Assembly (NCBI GenBank): GCA_014549065.1
Contig: JACDOX010000017.1
Coordinates: 7,308,808 to 7,372,807 of the forward strand
Source: Cardinalis cardinalis
Taxonomy: Eukaryota > Chordata > Aves > Passeriformes > Cardinalidae
Direction of reading: 5' to 3'
Length of the DNA stretch: 64,000 bases
Part shown: positions 1 to 11,730 of the stretch, piece by piece
Layout: each line of letters starts with the position of its first letter
Numbering within the stretch: the first letter of the stretch is position 1
Notes under the pieces: model-generated
What the model was told of the DNA's origin: nothing
What the model saw: the letters and a program-made list of their open reading frames with translations, nothing else
The model's database searches: none
Made by a program: the position numbers and the translations under genes

Positions 1-1364
1 TTAGTACAGGTGGGTTGGATATAGTACCTTGATATTGTGATANTGCAATAAGAATCACTGTCCTAGAAGGAAGCATTGGCATCTCTACAGCATCACAGAC
101 TTGCAATAGGAAACCAATTTTCAAAGTTTTCAAATTACTTAAGGTATTGTTTGGGTTCATGCAGATTAGGGGAAAAAAACCCCCAACAGCAGAATTTCCT
201 AGCCTATAAGACAATCTCTTAAGAGGTAATCTACTATGATTTCCTAATTTAGGAAGGATAGGACAAAGTGCTGGAAAATATCCTGTAGTGAGCAATATAA
301 CATTTGCCAGTGAGTTGCACAAGATGACCTAATTTGCCTTTTGCATAAGCTAGTGATTTAGCCAGATGATCTAATTAAAATATTCATCTGAGGGTGACTG
401 ATTACTAAGCAGAGCTGCAAATTTTCGGGAAAATCTGCCCCATGAACAGTCCCATTTTTAAAAGAAGAGCCCAGTGAGTGGACCAAGTCCACAAATCAAA
501 GCCACTGGAGATATTATAAGCAGAGAAAAAAATCAAAAACCAGAACAATTAGTTGTTAGGTAATGCACTTTTTCCTTTTCTTGAAAATGCTTCAAATTTG
601 TTCCAGTGTCCTAGTTAAGGGAAGTATTTAGGATCTGTTCTTGCCCCTAGGTGCTCACTGTTACACTTGAAAACTAGTTGGAAATTATTGTCCAGAGGAG
701 ATAACNAGCTTTTCTTCATGAACTATAGGGGAGGGGTAGTAAAATTATACAAAACTATATATAAATTGAGATAGTGCCTACCTCAGCATCCATATATCAC
801 AAAGTCCTGTTGCTGATGCATGGATCTCTCTCTTATATATTATATTTGGGATCCATTAGTAAGAGTAGGCATGCACTCTGTGCCACAGGNACCCAAACTG
901 TTCTAAGCTTTACTACTGCACTGACATGAAGTTTCTAGCAAAAATGTATCCCACTGCTCTAAAAACCACAGCTTGGATGTGTCGGGCAGCCTTCTCCAAA
1001 TGCACCATTTCACAAGCTGATTTTTTTTATGCTATTGTTAAATCTGAAATACAAAAGTTGGTTTGCTCAAAGCAGATGTTTGAGTTTTCAGTCAGGAACA
1101 CACACTTCTATCACNTGCCCAGCAAAGCTTGGATTCATTTAATATTCAAGCATTTTTGATCTCTTAACTCCATTTCTCCAAGCAGAAAGCTTAGAGTATT
1201 TAGGTGAAGNCATGTGTTTGAAGCAAAGGCTAGAAGTGCCTTTAAATTGATTTGCCTTTATCATTTTCTATTGTTTAATTAAGTGGGGCTACTTCCAGAG
1301 ATTACCTGCAGGTACATTTTCCACANGGCAAACATTGTTATATAGAGAGAAAGTGCAACAAACA
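1..1364. other. Gene-free AT-rich DNA
   Basis: No coding exon, RNA gene or recognisable transposon is visible. The longest open frame (926-1159, plus) has 77 codons, contains an N and resembles nothing I know. There are short A and T runs and a small TATA-rich patch near 833-845. Six isolated N characters fall here (43, 706, 890, 1115, 1210, 1326), a high density for this window. The stretch ends at the solo LTR. Confidence 0.7.
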
Positions 1365-1367
1365 CAG

Positions 1368-1924
1368 NGTTGTGGTTTAACCCCAGCCAGCAACTCAGCT
1401 CCAGGCAGCTGTTCAATCACTCCCCCCTGGTGGGAGGGAGGGAATCAGAAGGGCAAAAGTGAGAAAATCTGTGTGTTGAAATAAAGACAGTTTAATAGGG
1501 AAAGCAGAGCAAGGAATTTATTCTCCGCTTCCCATGGGCAGGCAGGTGTTCAGCCATCCCCAGGAGAGCAGGCTCCATCACACATAGCAGTGACTTGGGG
1601 AGACAAATGCCAGCACTCTGAGCCTTCCCCCTTCTTTGCACAGCTTTTTATGCTGAGCACAATGTCATATGGTCTGGACTATCCCTTAGGTCACCCGGGG
1701 CCAGCTTTCCTGACCTTATCCCCTCCCAACTCCTTGTGCACTCCCAGCCTCTTCCCCAGTGCGTGAGGAGCAGAAAAAGGCCTTGGCTCTGTTTAATGCT
1801 GCTCAGCAGTAAGGAAAACATCCCTGAATTATCAGCACNGCTTCATACCCAAAGCACATACCCAAAACACAGCCCATGCCATCTGCTAGAAGAGAATTAG
1901 CCACCCCAGCCAAAGCCAGCGCCA
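1368..1924 (-). mobile_element. Solo LTR of an avian endogenous retrovirus
   Basis: I recognise this as an LTR of a multi-copy avian endogenous retrovirus family, common in passerines and probably ERVL/ERVK-like; the exact family name is uncertain. Read on the minus strand it has the usual LTR order: a start near 1924, a TATA-like box at about 1645-1651, an ATTAAA polyadenylation signal at 1491-1496, and an end in CCACAAC at about 1368-1374. No primer-binding site follows the minus-strand 3' end (below 1368), and no polypurine tract or gag/pol/env precedes its 5' end (above 1924). It is therefore best read as a solo LTR left by recombination between two LTRs. The outer edge may reach 1939: CAGNG at 1365-1369 and CAGGG at 1940-1944 could be a 5-bp target duplication, but one base is N. 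The core match is seen; the edges are inferred. Confidence 0.85.
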
Positions 1925-2080
1925 TGCCATGCCAGGGCACAGGGACAGGGCTGTCACCCGGGCTGCGCGGGGGCAGTGTGCCGTCCTGGCACCTCCNGCA
2001 CGCAGGCCAGGCTGGGAGCTCTTCTGAACTAGCCAAGCCTCACAACTGAGCCAAACTGCCAGGGAAAGGCNGTGGGGCTT
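1925..2080. other. GC-rich stretch beside the solo LTR
   Basis: This roughly 150-bp stretch is clearly richer in G and C than anything around it, with runs such as GCGCGGGGGC near 1966-1975 and several CpGs. It starts where recognisable LTR sequence stops. It could be an unusual terminal part of the LTR, a second old repeat, or a GC-rich spot that attracted the insertion. No open frame of interest is specific to it: a 77-codon minus-strand frame (1803-2036) simply runs across the LTR boundary. Two N characters (1997, 2071) lie in it. Confidence 0.5.
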
Positions 2081-4555
2081 GGAGGGTGATGTTCAGCAAG
2101 ACCAGTATAGAATTCTTCAAGCAGCTGAGAGAGATATCACTAGAAATAATTTGATGGAATTGATAAACGGGAAATTTCAGTGTAAGATTTTGACACTCTC
2201 ATCAGTGTCACCAGGACTGGTGAGACTTGTTCAANTGTGTAATAATCATCCAGGAAAACAGATGAAGTTTTGTCACAAGAAAAATGGAATAAAAAAATAA
2301 ATAATTAGACACGTCATTCAGATGTATAGTTTCTGAANGAGTTCTGTACCAGCAGCTAGATGGGACAAACCAGCTTTTTTCTAGGTCTGGGGCCAACTTC
2401 TTATCAGCATCTCTTCTCTGAAATTAGGAAAACAATCCTGCCTTACATCTGACAACTTAATATTGAATTTCTGTGTGGCTTAATGTCTCCCTATAAAACA
2501 CCTCCACTGAAGTCTCATAGGGATTTTGACTCTGCAATAATGTGACATGAAAATTTCCAAACTGATAATAGAAAACTCAAATATATCATAGGAATAAGTG
2601 GTTATTCCTTGCTAAAATATCTCTGTGACAGTGCGAGAGACCTGATGCCTATGACAATTCCATGCCAGCAGTGGAAGGAAGAACACAATCTGTTACTTTG
2701 TGGATGAGGAGGCATGTTTAAAAAAATGTTTAAACATCCCTTGTTTTAAATGCAAAGCAGTTTTCAGAAAAAAACTGCTCCTTCCCATTTCAAGTATTTC
2801 ATCTNTAAGTTGCATTTTTTTAAGAGAATAGACAGCTCTGCAGAAGGAGTTGATATTAGGATACTCATTACAGGGCAATTATAGTCTACGGCAAAGGCAG
2901 TCCTGGAACTCCCATAAAAATCTTCTGCCCCTTTTCCACTGGTCATAGATCACATTTTCCAGGCTCAGACATCAGAAACCTCATAAGTGAGTAATCCTTA
3001 AAGAGTTTGCCTTCATCTTTTGCAACCTGCAGGGAAAGGTTTTCTCTGAGATTCGAAAGCTCACTGATGGTAAATGGTTCAGGTGAGACCATTTTCTCCA
3101 GCAGTTTTATCCTCACTGAAGTTAAACCCACTGCACTGAGTACTCAGTTGCTGTTTGAAGGGGAAAGGAAGAAAGAAAAGGAATGAAACTCAGTCTTTCT
3201 CCAGCTCAATCCAAATGCCTTTTCTGTAGACCTTGGAAACTGATTGCAATTTCAGTCAAAGGAGCTTATCTAGTGGGGGCTACCATTTTCTCACAAAGCC
3301 CCCTGGCCAAGGAGTTGTGTACAAAATGCACCCCAGGAGGATTAAATCTGAGTGGGAGGCTCATTTCTCTCTGTCACTTGGTTTGCTCCAGCATGGGAGG
3401 GAGTAGTATNTTATCAGCAAGGGCAGGACCCATGATCCTAAACCCTTGCTTTGTCTGGATTGTGAGAAGAGAGACGCGAGACTGGAACAGTCACCACTTC
3501 CCTGCCTAGGCATGTGCTTGGCAGCTCAGTCAAATGTTTCAGCCATGGCATTTCATCAAAGCTCCCACATTCCCCACAACTCCAAACACACACACACAAC
3601 CAGCCAGAGAGGTGGAAATATTTAGGAAATAACAGCAATGTGCTGACAAATGTTCATTGTGAAGGGTGCTGTCGTAGCAGCAAAGGCCTTCCTAAACCCA
3701 CACAAATGGTTTCCATTAGCAAGATCTGATGATCCTTGCTTACAGGAGGCAAAATTGCCATTTATGAAAGACAAAGGAAAAAATGAGACCATGGTTAGAC
3801 TATTACAATATATATATATTTGGGTAAATTGTATTTGCATCATTATGTTTCCTCTTGACTATGGAAGAAAGGAGACTGACATCTGCCAGTCTTTACATTG
3901 TACTTTTCTAACAGCAGGGCTTGTGGAATAAAATCTGTTTATTTGCCACTCATTTATCACCTCAACTAGAATTGGTACTACTGATGAATGGTACTCATAT
4001 TGTAGCAGTGGATTAAAGATTTCCCTCAGAAGAGATGTCTGAACCTGGACTTTTCCCGAGCACTGAGCTCTCTGGAGCAGCTCTCAGTCAGGAGCTGCAG
4101 GTGGCACACCTGCATGGAAGGATGGAGCACCTCAGCCAGAGCCACAGGAGGCATTTTCAGCCTGCTGCACATGGGGGAGGCAGGATGGGGAGCTGGAGCA
4201 CACACCCTAACTGAAGGACCAAATGTATGAATTTCAACTGCTTCCTTTCCTAGATCTCTGCAGACAGATCTCAAAGGACAGCTTGGTAAGAATTTAAACT
4301 GCTCTTCTATAAATTCAGAGGAAATAAGAAGAAAATAATGCAAGGCTTTTCCTTGCAGGATCCAGGACACTTGTTTGGCTGGACAATGGGCCTGAGGCTG
4401 TGTAATTTTTTCTTTACAATCTATGTTCTGATAGGTATTTCAATGTATGCCCTCCCACAGCTAGAGGAGACAACCCCTTGATTTTTGTTTCATTGTAAAC
4501 AGAACAAATAACATTTTTTGTCATTCATTAACTCTCTAATATTTTCTTAATTTAA
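2081..4555. other. Gene-free DNA with a short CA run
   Basis: No gene is supported. The longest frames are 114 codons (4026-4370, minus) and 108 codons (3183-3509, plus); the second contains an N and neither resembles a known protein. A short CA dinucleotide run lies at 3585-3600, and an alternating AT tract near 3807-3820. No recognisable transposon is visible. N characters stop at 3410 and do not return until 8089. Confidence 0.65.
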
Positions 4556-4559
4556 TCTC

Positions 4560-5250
4560 TTCCACTTTCAATTATGAAAGCCTTTGAGATTTGAGTTGTT
4601 AGTCAGGCGTGGGGGTGCTTCATTTAAGGGCTTTTTGCAATGGTTTAATTAGCAATCAGAGGCTTGTCTGCTTTGCTCAGAGACACTGTCAGAAGTAATA
4701 GTGATCCTTTGATATTAAATTTGGAGAAGTAGATTTCTGCTGATGTTTGATGAACTGGGATAGTTCTGATTATTTTTCCTTTATTCTCAACACCACTATC
4801 ATAAATATGCCCATTTTCTGGTTGTCATCCAGGCAGGTGTTCCTCCTCTAACCTTGGATAAGCAGAATGTGAAATTTTCATTACTTAAACAGCAAAACTA
4901 TTAAATTCTTGAGATGAAGGATGACCATTTCGTCTGATAATACAATGCTGGATGAGACATTCACGGTCAGGTCTGTATAAAAAATATGTTGCAAACTGAC
5001 ATGGCAGTGAGCAGAGATACTTTGTGTAGCCCCACAGCATCAGTCAGTTGCTTAGATGCTCGAGATCACCTGCACGTGCCAATTAACTGCACAGACATTT
5101 TCTGCCGCGATTTCCAAATAGATTATAAACCTGATACACTTTAAAGCACCTTTCCCTCAGTTGGAAAAACCAGTTTTCATTATGTAATGATTTTTCCATT
5201 TCGAATCCTTAATTTTAATACATAAAGCCCTCCCCTTGTGGAAGAATAGG
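4560..5250. promoter_or_regulatory. Candidate distal enhancer block
   Basis: The stretch is free of simple repeats and dense in motifs used by developmental transcription factors. It has a homeodomain-type TTAATTA at 4645-4651, a TCF/LEF-type CTTTGAT at 4707-4713, a CACGTG E-box at 5073-5078 directly followed by AATTAA (5081-5086), a TAATGA near 5186, and several ATTAAA/TTAATT variants near 5208-5220. This texture, with long A/T-rich homeobox sites and balanced segments between them, is what conserved non-coding elements in vertebrate gene deserts look like. Such short motifs also occur by chance in AT-rich DNA, so the call is inference; conservation could not be tested. Confidence 0.3.
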
Positions 5251-5711
5251 CATCAGAATTCACAGTTTATCCCGACTGGATGCAGTTGCTTTATTTTAAT
5301 GCATTTGGTGTTATCGAGGGAGAGCTGGCAGTATAGATCTCAGTTGAATACTGTAGATTTTAATACAGGCTACATTTTGAATTTTAAACAAGACTGTGCA
5401 TACTATGAAATTGTAATTCATCAAGCTACCTAATTAATGCTTAGAGATAGCTGAAAAATAAGGGCTAGCTTATTTCCTGCAGTAATTTTGACATTCAGAA
5501 TTATTTTCTGTAGTGGGCTTTTTAGCACAAAGGTATAATATGAAAAGGGTGTTAAGAAATGTTTTTAGACAGTTCTAGAAAGATCTTAATGAGATGTTTT
5601 GAATTACCTCATTGAAATATTTAGTTTCTATATTTTCATCAAAAATATAATTGAATTTTTCTCATAGAAAACTTTATCTTTTATTATTTTCTGCTGTGAA
5701 AACCGACTAAA
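5251..5711. other. Gene-free AT-rich DNA
   Basis: Very AT-rich, with no gene, no transposon and no strong repeat. The 65-codon frame at 5236-5433 is unremarkable. The motif density of the preceding block fades here. Confidence 0.6.
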
Positions 5712-5741
5712 ATATTTTAAACTATGATATTTTAAACTGTG
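5712..5741. repeat. 15-bp tandem duplication
   Basis: Two adjacent copies of a 15-base unit beginning ATATTTTAAACT lie at 5712-5726 and 5727-5741, differing at one base (ATG versus GTG at the end). A weaker third copy may follow from 5742. It is most simply a replication-slippage duplication. Confidence 0.85.
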
Positions 5742-8700
5742 ATTATTTAAAGTTTACATGGGGTACAGATGCTGTGAAATATCATATATAGAGCAGATAA
5801 AAATGTATAATCCGCATGATACAGCTTTAAGGCCTTTTTTCCATGTACTACTAAAGCTGTTAAAAACTGCTTTATTTCACTGGAAGTGGAGCCTCTGGGA
5901 TAGCACAGTATTCTGTGCCTAAGTGGCCCAGAGGGAATTGTCACTAGGATTTCAGATGGAGTTAAGATAGCTTAAGGCCATTACAGGTCACTTTCCTGGC
6001 TAGGCCAGGATGCTTTCCATGTCTGGAGCATCATGTGGAGTATTCCAGGTACTGCACCAGCCCTGCCTTGCCCTGGCTGCTCTGGCTGGAGAAGGGATGA
6101 GAGGGCAGATTCGGTGCTGCATTGGCTCCCTTCCTTACATCTTGGCAGCTGGGGAGGAGACTCTGACTGGAATGCCAGTTATTTCCCTAAGGATAGTTTG
6201 CTAAAGAGAGGGGTAAATGAAGTGGGAAATACCTACAAGATGGCCAGACAGCTTCGGGACATGAGACTGCTCCTAGTGAAATCTGAATTACTCTGAGGAT
6301 GCCAGCTGAGCACCCATGTTCCTTTGGTCTGGGTAGCTGTAGGAAGCTTGATTGATGGATCTAAAAGACATTATCAGAGCAAGAGTAGAAGACAGTGGAA
6401 GTGATTAAAACCACAATGATCCGCATTGCACCTCATATTTTAGATAGGGTGAGCAAAGTCATAAAGTTTAAGAACCTTTGGTCTATAAAACAGAAAAAAG
6501 TTTTAAGGCAGCACTACAGAATTCCTCAGGAATAGCACTCTCAGACTTGGGAGAAATACAAGTAACCTAAAAGGCACTGGTCATGATTATTACTGCAATT
6601 GAGTCTTTGGGCTTAAAGGAGTGGCAATGATGATCAGTTACTGACTTACATACCAGAAACATGCTGTCAAGGATTAAAAAAACCCCTATTTTTAATATAT
6701 ATTAAAATACTATATGTTTATTGCCTATTGTACAAGGCCTCAGCATTATGTAGAAGTATTTTTAAAACAAATTACACTGACAGAGTTGCAAAAGAGGTTA
6801 ATATAAATAGCTCTTCTAATGGAGACAAAGTGAATATCTGGGCATCTGAGCTAGATTATGGCTGGCTACTGTGTGTGCATGTGTGAATATGTGTGACTAA
6901 AACGACCAGTTTCCCCTGCAGAATGCACCACTGGGGAGAGAATGATACAGGGAATGGCTTATGGCCCGTGTGTCTGATGGTAAAAATCAATGACTTGCCT
7001 TATTGAAAGGTGCCCTCAGGGGCAAAAAGCAGTGAATAGCGTATTAGTTTGTGTGTGCATGCTGGCAGATGATAAAGCAGCATTGAAATCAGTCATAGAC
7101 CATAATAAAGTACCCATCCCCATCTTAAAGCCAGTGTGTACTTCTGTCTCAGGGGAGAATGCCTCCATTAACCCAAACTGTGCAGTAACTCATCTTTAAC
7201 CACAGAACAAATATGCAGTAGAAGAGGAACCAATAACAATTTCTTATGGTTACTGATGCAAAAAATAGAGCAGATAAATTACTGATGTGTAGGGCAAGAT
7301 TTTTTTGGTGTAATATTCCATAATTCTATTTTACTGCTTTGGAATGGTGTGGAAGAGTTCCACTGTGGATCTGGCCTGATACCAAAAATATTTTACTCAT
7401 TTTCAAAATAATAGAGGAAAACATACAATGATGCAACAAAGAGTAGATGCAAGAGACAGAATGTTCTGACCTTTTTATCCTGTCAGGAAACTCTGCTTCG
7501 GAGTATATTCAAATCATCCACAGACACATAAACCCACATACAACTACGTTGTCACTGAAGTATTTACTGACCTTAAGATGTTGTCATCCTAGGTATGATA
7601 TGCATTTGTTGGCATACATCTGGTTATTGCCAATAATGCCTTCAGCAAACATAGGAGTCATTAGATGTGAAGCTTTCCCATAAGAACACTGGGGTAGATC
7701 TGGCCTAAGAAGCAGAGGTGATGATTTCTCCTGGTTGCAAGGTGAAAGTACCAAGTTCTGTAAGTATTTCATACTTTAATTATTTCCTAAGAGATGCTGA
7801 GGGCATCTGAGCTCGCACCCATGGATATAAGAAACTAATACAAACTGTGTCTTTTTTAAAGGACTTGGCCCTGCAAAAACGCAATATTTTGCCTTGAAAT
7901 ATGTCATAGTGATATCTGTATGGGGCAGAATAAATCCCTTAGCTGGAGTAACTGATGTGTAGTGTTTTAAAATATATGGATAGACACGTGCGCACTCACA
8001 TACAGATCTGCTAACATTACGATAGCTGTGGCACTCCCTGAAGAACGTGCCTCTGGAAACCACAGGCAGAAATCCTGTCATCATATTGNTATATAGAAAG
8101 GTGCTAATGGCTTCCATAACTAAGCTTTGAATGAAATGCTACAGGAAAAGAGTTCAGCACGGAGCAGTGGCATCCAGAGAGACAATGGGACTCTCGCACT
8201 GCTTAACCACATGTTCCTGTCTTAGACATTTCTGAACTTCCTGCTGCAGCAGCTGCTGAAGGAAGAGTGATTGGGCTATCTTTGCAACCCTGCTTATCCC
8301 AAAGGAGCCTTGCAGCAGGGAGCGTCTCAGGTGTAAAGTCAAGGGAAACAAGAGGGAAAGTCTGACTAAGCAGCTGGCTTCCACTGAGATTTGTGCCTTG
8401 GAAAGAAGTGGTGGAAGGATTGATGAATAAGATAGAGATACCCAAGTAGAGAAATGTACAGCTAGAAGTTGTCCCCTCTTCTTAAGGAAGTTTTGGGCCT
8501 TATCAGGCACAAAACATGTTCCTCTTGGATTTAGAATAATTTTCACACTTCATCACAGTGTAAAAGACTACTCCCTTTCTACTGTGGCAGATGTATAGGA
8601 CTTTAGTGACTCTACAGAGTAATTCAAAAGAATAACCAGAAACAAAAAATTCCCATCAGCTTGATACAAATATTTGTTTGTTTGTTTGACAACTATACAT

Positions 8701-10885
8701 GTACTATACTGCAAAGTACTGGCCAAGAGATAGAGCACTTGTGCTCTTCTCTTACTTTGTCTTCTTCAGAAAAAGTCATGTGTAATATTAGGCTGTAAAC
8801 ATTTTCAGTTACTAATTTCTTCATTCCACCATATCAGGCACTATTTTGAGGGTGGTCTACATTTGGGAAGCCAGTCCTTGTGTGGTATTTTCCCACCAAC
8901 TGTGTAGGGCAAAAGCACTTACAGCAGTAGCATGATGAACTGATTGTGAAGAAAGATTGTGAGANGGCAAAATCTTTGGTAATATGGAGAACATATGTAT
9001 CTAAGAAAGATTAATATTGGCATGCCTTATGTGATATATTATATAAAATGTGTTTAAAATTTGTCAACACTGCACTGGTCCATTACGGATCAATCATTTC
9101 CTTATCATTGCATTTTAGGCTTTCAACACAATCCTGAAGGAAATAACACAGAGAATATGCATGCCAACAGAAATGAAAGAATGGGAATTGCACTTGGAAA
9201 AGGAAGTGGGTCTTTCTGTAAAGTAGACTGTCTTTTATCTCCTCACAGGCCATATGCTGAGGAGGGCAAGCTATTCCCCAGATAAACATGCAGGAAGGAA
9301 AAGCAGATAGAAAGACAAAAATGAATCCAGTATTACTGCTAATTTTAAGAGAGAAAAGACAGCCTTCCTTGTGCAGGGTTCCTCTAGTTCTTCAGAAGAT
9401 ACAGGGTAGTTTTGGACTTGTTGCACTGCACAAAGAGAGAGAGAATCAAAATGCCTGTGCTGCCAGCATGGAGAATTTCCCAGATGTTTTCTCCCAACCA
9501 AGAGTAACTTGCAACAAGACCAGTCACTGTACACTTGATTATTATACTTCCTCCTCAGAAAATAGACACTAGTAACTTCACCTGCTGGGTACCTCAGTCT
9601 CTCCTAACTCAATTCTCTCAAAAAGGACAACTGATAGCCTTATCTGAGGACTGGTCCCAAACCTGCTGCATTCTATGTCTGTATTCATGTTTGTGTTTTG
9701 GACGAGACAAGGCTTGTCCTTCTAGAGAAAAATCTTTCATTTTTCCCCATTTACTGGGCTTTGGTTTGCTTTTGGAGAGCACTGGAATCTGTTTAAATGA
9801 AACTAAGTGGGAAATGCACTCCAGGAGCATCCCTATGCATGCCAGCTCATGGTAGGAGGTCAGACCGTGAAACTAGACTAGAACTCAAGTAACCCCCCAT
9901 TCCCAAACACACACCCTGTAGGTGCCCTAGCAGCCACTCTTTCAAGCTTCAGATGCACTTCTCTTGTGCTGACCTCCTTGTGAATAAAGATATAGCTAAA
10001 GAAATTCCTTTCTGGACAACTGACACATGCACAGCCTGACAAAATTGAAGATAACCCTGCACAAACAAAGGGAAAGATTGGGCAGCATATTAAGTCATGA
10101 CACAGATTACCAGCCAAAATGAGAAAGTACATTTTGTTTTTCTGTAATTTGACCTTTCTTCAGGAACTGCAATTTTACACTCAGAAAATAAAATAAATGC
10201 AAAAATTACTGAATTGCTGAGGACAGTAACATTTTTTTGTGCTTTCCTGGGAACCTTATAATAAGACTATCCTAATTCCCCAAGGAGATAAATTTGATAT
10301 TTCTCCAGTGAGAATCCAGACCCCTTCTGGATATTAATCTACTTCACAAAGTCATTACGAATAATTTAGCATAAAAGCAGCCTTTTTCCTCACAAGACAA
10401 AGCACAGAGACTGAAGCATTTGTAGAGCAGTGTGAAAAACATACTGTATCTGCCTTGGCTCCATTTGGATGGAGTATAAACAAAGATTTTGGCTGCAAAT
10501 CCTGTCAGTCTCTTAGTCTTATTTAGGACAAATATTCAGGAAAAACAATGATAATATAATTTGGCTTGCCTTTTTTTCCCCCCTTTTTTNATTTTCATAG
10601 TGCTAAGTCAGTGCATAATTACTGGAAAGAATTTCTGACTGAATTTTAGATGAGCATTTTGATAAAATATAATATTGGAAACAATCTTTATCAAACATTC
10701 ATGTGTAGTGTGAGAGATAAAAACAGGAATCCATAATTCATATGGCAGAATGTATTACCAAGTGTGAATAAGAGGCTGAATTTAAATGAGGGGGTCTGAG
10801 CAATATTTTCTGTGAGGCATCTGCTTTAATCATTTACATTATTCACTAGGTTTTCCAGAACTGTAAATCTTAAATATATATTTGT
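5742..10885. other. Gene-free unique DNA
   Basis: No gene is supported. Open frames reach 130 codons (8154-8546, minus), 113 (7776-8117, minus), 106 (9535-9855, plus) and 94 (9288-9572, plus); none has a recognisable domain, and several are paired with open frames on the other strand. Small features are an 18-bp perfect A/T palindrome at 6690-6707, a GT-rich spot near 6868-6898, and four TTTG units at 8673-8688. Only three N characters fall here (8089, 8965, 10590). Confidence 0.65.
8673..8688. repeat. (TTTG)4 short tandem repeat
   Basis: Four uninterrupted TTTG units. This is too short to be strongly unstable and shows no link to a transposon poly(A) tail. Confidence 0.9.
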
Positions 10886-10894
10886 GTTAGTGAG

Positions 10895-11010
10895 AATGTG
10901 TATGTAAATACACACATATATGCACCCATACACAAAGCATTGTACACAGCCACACATTAGCACATATTCACACAGATACAGAAATGTGTTTGTATACAGA
11001 GACACAACAG
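10895..11010. repeat. Degenerate CA/TG-rich low-complexity tract
   Basis: The stretch is dominated by ACAC, CACA and TGTG pieces separated by AT steps and single substitutions. It looks like an old dinucleotide microsatellite eroded by point mutation. No long pure run remains. Confidence 0.7.
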
Positions 11011-11481
11011 CTCAGGGCCTGATTACAAATCATTCTACATGAATGAGAAGACTCCTATTGACAATGATGGATTTTGGGATCAAGACCTTAGTGCCTTGAT
11101 TTCTAACCTCACCCTGAGTTTGCAGTGAGATGAATCAGATTAAGGTTAAAGGAAAGATAAGCCTTTATTTACCTTAAAATAATGGAAACATTAACTTATT
11201 TGACACACATTATAGGAAAGAGAAAAACCCACAGAAAAACCCTACCCTGAGATGAAATCCTTGAGACCTTTCTGTCAAATGTCATATCCAACTGACCTTC
11301 TCACCCAGGTTTTCAGTACTGGCTCTCTGTCCTTGGGGGTGCAATGACAAGAAAGACCTTGAGTAACTGTGCAGGGCTTGATCAAAGTCTGGGGGGCCCA
11401 CCCAGCCCTGAGGCTTCCTTTACCTTAACTCAGGTGGAAGGAATTTTAATCCTCCTCCCAATGGTTTTCTCTGTCTAGTTC

Positions 11482-11516
11482 ATGTTTATATGTTAATATG
11501 TTATGTTTATATGTTA
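11482..11516. repeat. Duplicated 14-bp AT-rich unit
   Basis: The 14-mer ATGTTTATATGTTA occurs at 11482-11495 and again at 11503-11516, separated by seven bases that themselves resemble part of the unit. The period is 21 bases. A local slippage duplication is the simplest reading. Confidence 0.85.
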
Positions 11517-11660
11517 GTTTATATCCTAATTCTTGCCAAGGTAGCAAAAGGAGTCACCTTACAATTGCTGGGTGCCTCACTAAGACCTAGACAGATTTTT
11601 GGTCCTTCATGATTAACCAGGCCCTCTTCTCATTGTGCTTTCAGATATCAGAGGGGCTTT

Positions 11661-11730
11661 CTTTTGTTTTTTGGAGGTTTTTTTTGTTTGGTTGGTTTTG
11701 GTTTTGTTTTTTGTTTGTTTGCTGGTTATT
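11661..11730. repeat. T/G-rich low-complexity tract
   Basis: About 70 bases composed almost only of T and G, built from TTTTG and TTTGG pieces with one short GGAGG interruption. There is no adjoining retroposon body on either side, so it is classed as simple sequence rather than a retroposon tail. Confidence 0.85.

Noticed and set aside
5060..5110. Possible promoter (E-box plus AT-rich DNA)
   Set aside because: No TATA, initiator or CpG island and no downstream gene; kept only as part of a candidate enhancer block.
8154..8546. 130-codon open frame, minus strand
   Set aside because: Longest frame in the window, but it has no recognisable domain and a second, 80-codon minus-strand frame is open over the same bases (8203-8445). 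No splice or promoter context; chance length in 64 kb of six-frame sequence.
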